This document shows positions 24,424-34,250 of a DNA stretch of 64,000 bases, one piece after another. The stretch is from Dillenia suffruticosa (Eukaryota > Streptophyta > Magnoliopsida > Dilleniales > Dilleniaceae). The stretch is taken from contig JAVTVX010000013.1 in the NCBI GenBank assembly GCA_033439265.1, positions 18,642,500-18,706,499 of the forward strand, given 5' to 3'. Both the position numbers and the translations under genes were made by a program. The notes beneath the pieces are model-generated. The model did no database searches, was not told the DNA's origin, and saw nothing but the letters and a program-made list of their open reading frames with translations. Numbering within the stretch: position 1 is the first letter of the stretch; every line of letters starts with the position of its first letter.

Positions 24424-24673
24424 CTAATTCTGCGATTTTTTCTCAAGATCCATGTTTTCTTTGCTTCTATCAAGCTCGCTCTCCTTCTCTCTCTCCCCCA
24501 TCAATTCCCCCATTTTTTGTCGATTCCATTCAATCTTCTCAACCTCGTCATCGGTGAGGGACCAAATAAGAATTGTTGACAGATTGAGATGTTGAAGAAA
24601 AAGAAGAAGAGGAGGATAATGAAGCGAGAGAGCCGAAAATCTTGTCCACGCAAACTCTCAAACTGTCTTCCAT
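24424..24673 (-). pseudogene. broken 5' end of a conserved plant gene (MEDSLRV type)
   Basis: On the minus strand an ATG after a CT-rich leader opens MEDSLRVCVDKIFGSLAS, then a Ser-rich stretch. That frame stops at 24548 after 41 codons. One frame over, the overlapping sequence continues WSLTDDEVEKIEWNRQ and runs to a stop at 24424. I recall uncharacterised plant proteins that begin with an MEDxLRVRVDK-FGSL segment, a Ser run and then LWSLTDDEVERREWNR in one frame; a one-base shift here separates the two halves. The family proteins are much longer, and the remainder is absent: the tandem array starts about 100 bases downstream. Function is unknown. A sequencing error causing the shift cannot be excluded. 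Confidence 0.55.
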
Positions 24674-24837
24674 GTATTGGTTTTGAGAGAGAGAGAGAGA
24701 GAGAGAGAGTGTGTGTGTGTGGGGTTAGGGTTCTTGTAATTTTTGGTCGGGTAGAAGTTTCGTAGCTCTTCTGATTTCTATTTTCATTTTTTTCTTCTAT
24801 TTATTGTTTCTATGTTTGGACATGTCGAGAGAATCGA

Positions 24838-25005
24838 TTAAGAATGATGAAGTGGCTCTGTCGGTGAAGCAGGGTCGTTTCGGATGAATCGAGTTTTTGG
24901 AGTTCGTGGAAGAATAGGGTTTTGGATTGAAGGAAGAAGCAGTGGTGTCTGTGGTGGTTGAATCGGAGGAGGGTTTTTGATGTTGGGAGGTGAAAGGGTC
25001 TCCAT
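24838..25005 (-). CDS. possible 55-residue Pro-rich ORF upstream of the broken gene
   Basis: A minus-strand frame of 55 codons begins METLSPPNIKNPPPIQ and ends with PRTPKTRFIRNDP and a short tail. A CT-rich tract and an AAACCCTAG box precede it, as in plant 5' leaders. It could be the first exon of a separate decayed gene, an upstream ORF of the broken gene that starts 165 bases further on, or chance. I do not recognise the family. Proline-rich basic composition is the only visible feature. Confidence 0.3.
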   Translation of the reverse strand: METLSPPNIKNPPPIQPPQTPLLLPSIQNPILPRTPKTRFIRNDPASPTEPLHHS

Positions 25006-26779
25006 GAATGGAGCTGAAATATGCAGGAATCTATGGCGTGACGCTAATGGGAATGTGAATCTAGGGTTTCCGGTAACATTTCTTTTGAGAGAGAGAGAGA
25101 GAGGGAAGAGACAGAGAGTATGTCTTGCTTTTATTGTTGCTATGTTTGACTTCCTTGGTTGCGCCCAATCACCCCACGCCCCTTTAAGATAATAAAATAA
25201 TCAAAATTGCATTTTTTTTTTTTTAATTTTGCTGTTATGATGATTGCGAAATTATAAATTGAAAATAGAGGAAAATTTTCACTTCAACCTCGTAAAATTA
25301 CTTTTATCTTTTGATTTCACTTTTTCATTTTTTTTTATCTCTTCTTTTCTATATATATATATATATATATATTTACGATTTTAAAGTTTAGAATCTTATT
25401 TGTTACCTAAATCAAAGTTTAGAACCTTAATCAATAATTTACTCTTAATTTTATATCTTAACACTTTACTTTAATTAGATGGGATTTTTAACAGACGGGA
25501 AGGGGCAACATGACAATGGTTCAGATTAAAAACCTTCTCCTTTATATTTCATGTAATTATTCATTGCTTCCAAATCCTTGGATGGCCTTACTTTTAAAAT
25601 ACTTAGCCAAAATATAAGACCCTAACTTTTAAAAAAGCTTAAGCCAAGTAAATTAGGTATGACCATTTACACATAAAGATGGGCGGGCCGTAGGCAGGGT
25701 TTCAAGACTTTTGAGTCTTGGATTGATTAGACCTATTATTTTTTTTTTACATAAGTATTCAGACCTTAAATCTCAGAGTTGAGAGAAAATAATTGTGACT
25801 ACTAAATGGTCCCCTTGGGGACGATTAGACCCGTTATTATTGACGGTAGATAATATTCATTTTTTTTAATATATTTGAAATTGCATTCTAATTAATTTGA
25901 TTTTAATATATATAAAAATCTTATTTAAAGATAACTATTCTAATATAATTTTTTTAATTTTTAAAATTTCAACCCAATACTTAATTTATCAAAAATTTCA
26001 TTAAAAAAAAAAAAACAGATCAAGAAAGAAGCAATACCACAACCTGCCCAATGTTTCATGATATGCAGATCCAACCCTTAAACATCAATTGAGAGAGTCA
26101 CTTGTGTCCGATCTCAAGTTTGATCTATTGTCTTGTTTGGAAATATATATAAATGATACTATATTCAAGTTAAATAAATTAAATATTTACGTAACAATTT
26201 ATATAAATAATTTTAATTAATTTTTTGAGTTAATAAAAAAATATTATTTTTACTATTATTATCTTTAAACCCCAAAATTTTTCTTTTTTAATTTCCTTTT
26301 TCTCCACTCCTATATTAGATTTGCTTTTTATTTTTTGAGGGTGACTCATTGTTATGGGAGAACTAATTTCCGCAGGAATTGCAGAAATAATTTGCATTAC
26401 AAATAATTACAATCATCAATTAATTAATTAATATGTAAAACTTGTTTGCAAGAACCCAAAAAGAAGGGTTTCTTTAGGTCCAAACAATGGATTTTTGACT
26501 TTGGCATGAGATACTATAGAGCAATCTCACTTACCGTCACCTCATAAGTCTGCTTCCAAATAAGATTTAATGTGCTTTTTGCCTCCAAAATTTTGGTTCT
26601 ATTTTGAAATCAAAATTTTAATTTATGGAACAATCAAATATGAAAATTCATGACAGATGCTAAATTTGTATTTTGAGAAAATTGTTATCTCAGTTTATTA
26701 TGATATATCCCATATTGGTATTGTATTTTTATACCAAAGTCTACATAAAATGAATACTAATTTTCAAAATTTTTTATTT

Positions 26780-26940
26780 ATTTTTAGTGTTTTCTTCCCT
26801 ATTTTTACTTTCAAACTTTAATTTTATATATATTTTTTATTTTTTTAATTAATTTATTTTTTTATCTCTTCGATATTGATTTCTCAAGCAACGTTGATTT
26901 TAAAATTTGAAATTAAGGTTTACTTTTTATTGTTTTTATT
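26780..26940 (+). repeat. dispersed repeat, copy 2
   Basis: Carries CTATTTTTACTTTCAAACTT, ATATTGATTTCTCAAGCAAC and TAAAATTTGAAATTAAGG in the same order as 17.97-18.12 kb in the RHF2A intron. An unnamed repeat; no structural ends were found. Confidence 0.6.
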
Positions 26941-27285
26941 GTTGTTGTCAACACCCATTTGGTTAAATATTAAGAGGGTCCTATTTTCTTTCCTTCTCAA
27001 GAAAAGATTCAATTTTTTTTTTTTATTTTCTGTCTTTTTGTCTATATAAAATACTCATTTTTATCAAGCCCTCTTCTTAAAAAAAAAAAAAAAAAATTCT
27101 TTTGAAGTAGGGCACATTTCAAATAAAGATGACTTTTCTTTTTTAAATTCTATGATACAACACAATCTCTAATTAATTTGGTAAATTCCTATAAAAAATT
27201 ATCTACACAAAGGAAATTCTAAAAAAGATACAAGAAGCTACATAGATACTTATGGAAATTCCTTAAATGCGGGGTTGTGCTTTGC

Positions 27286-27290
<5 letters not shown>

Positions 27291-27335
<45 letters not shown>
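27291..27335. repeat. (AT)n microsatellite
   Basis: About 22 AT units followed by a T run. Read directly. Confidence 0.95.
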
Positions 27336-27344
<9 letters not shown>

Positions 27345-27882
27345 TTTGCTTATTATAAAAATAAGACTATTCATGAAATAAGGTAAAATGAGAAATTAAT
27401 CATTAAAAAGTGAAAATAAGAAAATATCTTTTTCTACGTGTAAACCTATTGAATAATATAATCTTCCTGATTTGCAAAAAAAAGAAAAAAAAAAAAAAAC
27501 TTAAGTCGAATCTAAGTGACATTTTCAATGTAAAAAATTAGTAATATGATGACAATTTTTTAGTTCTTTATATAAAAAATAATACATTCATTATTAAAAA
27601 TTAAAAATTAAAAAATATTTATAGACAATGGTAAATGCAGAAATTGAGATTTAGCTGGTACCGGTAGGTAGCAGCAAGATCAGATTTTCATGGATTTTTT
27701 TTTTTTAAATAATAATAATGATAAAATGTGAGAAGGGGATGTGATTTGATCTTTTGTATATTAAAGAGTACGTGCATGGGATCTTTCTGATCAATGATGT
27801 TAAATAGTTTGTAGACTGTATTCATGCACTCAAAAACCCTAAAACACGATGAAGGCATAGAAGGAAGAAGACGAGCAGAGCA

Positions 27883-27900
27883 GGGCAGGGCAGGGCAGGG
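27883..27900 (+). promoter_or_regulatory. four-tract G-quadruplex-capable repeat upstream of FLA
   Basis: Four GGG tracts separated by CA in (GGGCA)n form a textbook two-base-loop quadruplex motif on the + strand, about 400 bases before the FLA start codon. Whether it folds or regulates is unknown. Confidence 0.6.
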
Positions 27901-28301
27901 CAGCCCATAGTAGCGCAGGTGCCAAGCGGCTTCATTCGGGTGGGCGCCCTTTGGAATTTGACTATGATACTTAGCCGCGTGGGTTCCACTTCCACCCTGT
28001 CTCTACTCATTGCACTCCCTACTCCCTCCACTCTCCCCTCTAAAATTAGTGCATAGAGAGAGAAAGAGAGAGGCTGAGAAACTTCATCCCCATTGAAGCC
28101 ATTGCCCAACTCACCACCACCAAAAGCAGAGCATCCAAACTCCATCCCTCTACTCTCCTACGTCTCCTCTCTCTTTCTTTACTCTGTCACCTTTTCTGCA
28201 CTTCAACTCAAAGTACATCAACCACTTCATCTTCTTCACTTTTATTTCTTGATTAATTCTCCCCCACACCAAACTCTCCCAAGAAAAACAGAGAGACCGC
28301 C

Positions 28302-31300
28302 ATGGAATCTCACCTCTATCGCTTCTCCATGCTCTTCCCCCTATTTTCTCTCTTCTTGGTTTTCACTTCAGCTTCTGCATTGCCTGAAAAATCCATTTCC
28401 AGCTCCGTCCAGATTTATTCCAACTCAATCCTCGTCGCGCTTCTCGACTCTCACTACACCGAGCTCGCCGAGCTCGTCGAGAAAGCTCTTCTCCTCCAAA
28501 CCCTAGAACAAGCTGTCTACAACCACAATCTCACAATCTTTGCACCCAAGAACGAAGCTCTCGAGCGCGATCTCGACCCCGAATTCAAGCGCTTCCTTCT
28601 CGAACCAGGCAATCTCAAATCCCTCCAGTCTCTCCTCCTCTTCCACATTATCCCCGAAAGGATTCACTCTCTCCACTTCAGTCACCAAAATCGTCTGCAA
28701 TGCCTCAACTCTGAGCACCTGCATCTCAAAACGAGTTCCGACTCGGAGATCAACAAAAAGAAATTGATGGTAGATCACGCCGAGGTTATCCGCCCAGACG
28801 ATATTGTCCGTCTAGATGGAATAATCCACGGAATCGAACGGTTATTAATACCCAAATCGGTTCAAGAGGATTTCAATCGCCGGAGAAATCTGCGGTCGAT
28901 CTCCGCCGTGCTTCCGGAAGGAGCGCCGGAGGTTGATCCCAGGACTCACCAGTTGAAGAAGCCAGCGCCGCCTGTTCCAGCCGGTTCTCCGCCAGTTTTG
29001 CCCATTTACGACACGATGGCGTCAGGACCGTCATTGGCTCCGGCGTCGGCTCCGGCACCGGGAGGAGCTCACGGCCACTTCGACGGCGAGGCCCAAGTGA
29101 AGGACTTCATTCAAACCCTTCTCCACTATGGTGGGTACAATGAATTGGCCGACATTTTGGTGAACTTGACATCACTAGCCACCGAGATGGGAAAATTAGT
29201 ATCAGAAGGGTATGTGCTGACTGTTTTGGCGCCAAATGATGAGGCAATGGCTAAGCTGACAACTGACCAGCTGAGCGAACCGGGAGCGCCTGAGCAGATA
29301 ATGTACTACCATTTGATTCCGGAGTATCAGACGGAGGAGAGTATGTACAATGCGGTAAGGAGATTTGGGAAGGTGAGGTATGATACGCTGAGACTGCCGC
29401 ATAAGGTGGTGGCCCAGGAGGCTGATGGGTCTGTGAAATTCGGACAGGGCGATGGCGCTGCCTATTTGTTTGATCCTGATATTTATACGGATGGGAGGAT
29501 TTCCGTGCAGGGTATTGACGGCGTTTTGTCTCCGGTGGAGGAGACCAAGAAAGTGCAGGCTGTGAAGATTGTTGCCAGACCCAGAAGAGGTTTGTGGTTC
29601 TAACCTTGATAAATTATAAACCTTCTGCTCGTTGATTGCATTTTGTTTGGGTTTTTTTATGCTGAGTATGGTTGTTTGGATTGAATTCAACTGCGATTAG
29701 TTCAATTGACTGATTTTACCAATTAGGGTAATTAGATATGAAGCACAGACATGAAGAGAACGAGTTATAAAATTTCATTAAAATATCCCAAAAGATTTGT
29801 CCTAATGAAATAGGTAATTTGAAAAATGTGATTGAATTTAGATGAAATATTTTGGATTGGTGGCTGGAACTTGATGTTGCAATCGCCACATCGACTGTCC
29901 TTTTGGGAAAGCATAGCTGTTTGTGAATAATTCAGTAATTCACTGCTTGCCTGATTAATCTAGAGATTACAAACATTGCCTTGCCACTGAATAATTTCCC
30001 CAACAAAACATTAAGCATTGCAGTTTCCTTGCGGTAGTGATTGGCCATGTTAATTTTCTTAGTACTCCTGTGACCTGTAATTGAGCACCAACCGGACAAA
30101 CTAGTTTGTTCGTTTCCCTAATTTTTTCTCTCTGCTTGTTATTCCAATCAAAACTGGAACTTTCTACGAGTTGAAGATTCTTAAGGTGAGCAAGTCAGTG
30201 TTGAAATCATTTTCATACATTTTAAGTTTGTCATGATTTGTTAATTATTATTCTCCTTGGAATCAACTTGGTTTCTTTAATTTTATTCTTTTTAGGCTTT
30301 AGTTAAATAATAATGATACAAAAAATTAAAAGGTAGGACATTATTTTTCTTCAAAACATTTCTCATTCTTAATGGTTTTCGAGTCTTATTTCTGTTCCAC
30401 CACAGACAGAGACTTGTGCATCATACTCCATAATAGAGTTTGGTTGAACACCTACAAAAAAGTTTTTGGTGGCTTAAGCTTTTGCCTTTTTCCCAGTTTT
30501 CCTCTTTTTCTCCACAAAGGTTTAGGCTAGAACTATTTTGCAGTTCTATATCATCAGGATCTTAAAATTTTAAGTATTCATTAACCTATATTTTAGTTCT
30601 AGTGGGAGATATATTGCTGTAGATTGCAGTAAACATTTGTTGTCTCATCTTCTTTAGTGGTTGTATAGTGAAGCCACCTAAACCCCATGCCAGTGTTTCC
30701 CTCTGGTCTTATCATATTAGGACATCGGTGCATGATATGTTTCTGCATGTGATGCCCTGATATGTTCAACCACTGCAGGTGCAAGTATAGATGGTGTTTG
30801 TTAGTTTTGTCTATACACTTGGATTTGTAAGTGAGGAAGAAGCAAAACCTCTGAGGGCATGAACCATGTTAAGCGAAATATATTTATCTATATATAATAA
30901 ATGGCGGGAAAGGGAACCCTTTTGGTATTGCGATTGCGAGAGGGAACATATACTGTGTACGCAGTGTCGGTGAGGCCCCTGGTGTGGACAGAACAAACTG
31001 CCGGATTCCAGCTGTGTGACCCACAATACTGTTCTTTCACCTTTAGTTATAATACCAACAACAGCCTTTCATTGAATTTTTTGTCCCTCTTGCATAGCGT
31101 CAATATGTACGTTGCAAGTTTCTATATTGCTGCCATGCTGCGCCAGTCGTTTTCCCCTTATATTTTCTCAAACAAATCCAAGATCTACTTTTCACAACTA
31201 ATTTTTATAATTTTTTGACAACCTGCGGACATACTAGACTGGTATTCTAATTATTATATTGTCATATGTTGCTTATTTCTGTATGACCGATCACTTTTGG

Positions 31301-31486
31301 GTGGGGGGGTCCTAAAATAAATTACCTTTTGCATTTTTTTTCGCATTTATTAATTATTAATCATTAATTTGTTTTGAATTGTATATAATTGTTTTTATAT
31401 CGTGTATTTCAGGGAAGTTGATGGAAGTAGCTTGTAGGATGCTTGGGGCTTTCGGACAGGAATCTCGATTCACAACCTGTCATTGA
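28302..31486 (+). CDS. FLA17: fasciclin-like arabinogalactan protein, FLA15-18 group
   Basis: Exon 1 is 28302-29589 and exon 2 is 31413-31486, joined in phase through GGG (AGAAGAG|GTTTGT ... TTTCAG|GG), giving 453 residues. Residues 1-26 are a signal peptide (cleavage likely after SASA). Two FAS1 domains follow, at about 38-190 and 262-425, with the motifs LTIFAPKNEAL, LDGIIHGIERLLIP, YVLTVLAPNDEAM and ISVQGIDGVLSP. A Pro/Ala/Ser linker (PAPPVPAGSPPVLP, SLAPASAPAPGG) between them offers AG-glycosylation sites. The C terminus encoded by exon 2, KLMEVACRMLGAFG...FTTC, is characteristic of this group, which lacks a GPI signal. FLA proteins are secreted cell-wall glycoproteins linked to wall architecture and adhesion. 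Without splicing, exon 1 runs on to a 433-residue frame ending RRGLWF, which lacks this tail. The choice among FLA16, 17 and 18 is not firm. The gene is convergent with the WVD2-like gene downstream. Confidence 0.92.
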
Positions 31487-34250
31487 TAATCCTGCTGGAG
31501 AAATTTGTAAAAAAAAGATAAAGAAGCCAATCCATGCAACAAAGAAAGGAAAGAAAAAGGTAATATTTGGTAGTCTTGTGGGCCTTCACTTACCAATCCC
31601 GTGTGTGAATATGCTTTCTATTCCATTTTGTAGGCTAACTTAATGTTCTGGTATTCCTTTGTGCGCAGTTATAGGATACTGTAAAATGTAAGTTTTGGAT
31701 ATAGTTTAAGAGACGGGAAGTATGCACAGGTCGATTTCCTGGGAAGCCCCAAAGGAAAGATGTTACCGTTTTCATGTTGTTATAAATACTTGTAATTACA
31801 AATCTTTTTTTTTTTTTCCATTAATGAGTTACATTGTTTTTATTTAATAGCATTGTATTGTGTACCCATGTACGCCATTGGAAGGATCAATCATCTGTTT
31901 TGGCTGGTTCCCATTTTTTCTACCCTTTTCTTGGGCAGGGGCTTGGTTGCTGTCTTGGTGATTAAGATCATACTTAAAATTTGCGAGTCTATCATCAAAT
32001 TGCATCTTGGGTTCTCTATCGTGGGCCTTACTTGGGCATAGACCGGGCCAGCCGACGGTGAAGAATAGAAGGGTAGTGGAAAATAACGCAAAAATGAGTG
32101 CCATACGTATGTTGACTAACATTATTTTGACTTAAAAATTAGTAATGTTCTAATGTTTGATTGTTTATGGTTTTTATGTTTCCGTCACGGTGAAGCTAAG
32201 TCAGGTTTCTGTCAACTGATTGCATTGAGTTTGCACATCCTGTGACCACAGACTATAATTGTCTTCCTCTTTCCATACGTTAGATGAGTTGTCTGGGAGA
32301 GAATGGTCGCAAATGAGTCAAATTAAGAGTTTTAAGTTGGTGGTAAAAATTAGTCAAATGAAAATTAGAATAATTCTTAAAAGATTAATGGTTCTTGATT
32401 CAGTAATATCAAAGGTTTCTAGAATAATCTGAGGTTTTGAATTTGAGCTCCCACTCCCTTTTGGGGCGATGCACTCCTTTATGATGATAATACAAAAAAA
32501 AAAAGGAGCTGTAAGAGGAAGGATTCTAAGTTTAACGTCCCGGTTGAAGGAAACTAAGAAATCTCTAAAAGTAAAGGTGTGTAGACCACTTTAAAACTAC
32601 CCAAAAGATAGGAAGAAGGAATTGAGTAGAAGATGACGTTTACTAAGAGCTACATTGAGTAGTCTTTTAAGTAAAATTGAGATTAGTCTCAACCAAAATT
32701 AGGTAGGATTTTCGTTATACAAAAATCTTTTAAATTCCTTTAATAGGATTTTTTTTTTCTATTTTCAAATATTATATATTTTATCAAAAATTTTTCATTT
32801 TAGTAAAAATTCAGGGAAGTTAAGATGCCACTGACTCATCCTTTTTTTTTTTTCATCAAGATTTTACCCGACTAATCTTGTTAAGTACTGAAGCCCATTT
32901 TAGAGGTTGACTCTCCCAAATCCTTAGGGGTAGAGTACCCGACCACTCAACCCAAAGGAATTTGGTGGCACAAGCCATCCTCATTTGCAAGGAAGGAGGA
33001 GGAACACACAAAGAACACCTTTCTGCCGATACTCAAGACAAAGTTGTAAACAATATTTCAGGGTCACTGGCACTGCCAGGAAGATCCCACATAATGCAGG
33101 CCCTCAGCTACCATTGATGAATGGAATGGAACTGTTGATTACTTTGGGAAAAGACTACGGTACATAAAAGTGTTCACCTTATTCCTAGGAATACGGATGG
33201 AATGATTTGAAAATGGAGACTTCTGGGGCTCTTAACTTGCAAATCAGCAACGGTGTCTGCTCAAGGGATATGGCCGGAAAAATTCAATTCTAACGATTTT
33301 TTTTATTATATTAATGGGGCAAACCAAGGGAGCAGGGCTCATAATTTTTAAGGGGGAAAACATTTGAGTGTGAAATTTTATATACTAAACTTTCTTTCAT
33401 AAAAGTTTCATGGGCAGCTCCCCCACAACCCTCTTGCCCCGGCTTTGGTCATCCAAGGCAGTATGGAGATGGCTGCAATTCCTGTAGCGCATTGGATAGA
33501 GAGACACGAATCATGGATAAGAAACAGTCCGAGAGCCAAGGCTGTTTGGGACCAGGTGTCACAAATTTTTCCTCAAGAGGACTTCAACCTGTCTTTCTAT
33601 GTCCGGTTGATACTTTCTTTACATTGTAGCTGTGTACAAAGGATACTTCAGTATACAGGTTATTTCTGGCTGCATTATGATGCAAAATTCTACAAGCTGC
33701 AAGTGCTGAGGCAGGAGTCTGACGATTTGAATCCATTGAACAATCCTGGATTGGAATCCACCAATGGGATGGGGTTATGAGAAAATATGATGGGAGGTAG
33801 ATTAGCGAGATTTGCTAGGTTACTGCACAATTGTTGCAGCAGAATTGTATGCTATTCGATTTGGGCTTCAACTGCTGAACAAACCTGGATTGGAATCCAC
33901 CAATAGGTTATCGCCTGGTTGTGTGCGCAAAATGGACAACCGATCAATATGATCTGGGTCTGCAAACCTAGTCACATTTATCGAGTATTCAGCCCGAATG
34001 AGAAACTACTAGGCTAGTTAAATCCAGTTGATAAGAGGGTAAAAATACTGCATGACCAAATATGAGAACATAAATTGATTAAAATAGAAATGTAGAATGT
34101 GAATACAATTAACAAATGATTGTGCTAACCTGTAGTTTATATCAACATATAAGTCACATGCATGTGACAAACATTCTCTATTCACACAAGAAATGAAACG
34201 ATGACTTGAAATGCAAACACTAGATACAAGGATCTCAGAGATTTCATTGT
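31487..34250. other. intergenic DNA between convergent FLA and WVD2-like genes
   Basis: The first few hundred bases are probably FLA 3'UTR (poly-T and ATTAATGAG near 31.8 kb). No gene is firmly supported. A degraded RNase H-bearing retroelement lies at 33.4-33.9 kb. A minus-strand frame at 31844-32122 (92 residues) starts with a hydrophobic segment and is discussed under findings. Confidence 0.55.
33445..33930 (+). mobile_element. degenerate non-LTR retroelement piece with RNase H-like motif
   Basis: A 111-codon frame contains SPRAKAVWDQVSQIFP, which resembles the 'CPRAxxVW' segment between the zinc-binding region and RNase H in plant LINE-type proteins. About 50 bases after its stop, another frame reads AAELYAIRFGLQLLNK, the AELxAxxxGLxLL signature of plant RNase H (RVT_3). 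Between and around them the frame is broken. No poly-A end or duplication was seen. Confidence 0.55.

Larger units (their letters stand above)
25190..27950. other. AT-rich intergenic DNA upstream of the FLA gene
   Basis: No gene is supported. It holds (TA)n runs near 25.35 and 27.29 kb, several A or T homopolymers, and the second copy of a dispersed repeat (26.78-26.94 kb). The last few hundred bases are the presumed FLA promoter. Confidence 0.6.

Noticed and set aside
30901-31218. 105-codon + frame inside the FLA intron
   Set aside because: It has no similarity, and the intron is bounded by consensus sites joining conserved FLA exons, so an intronic gene has no support.
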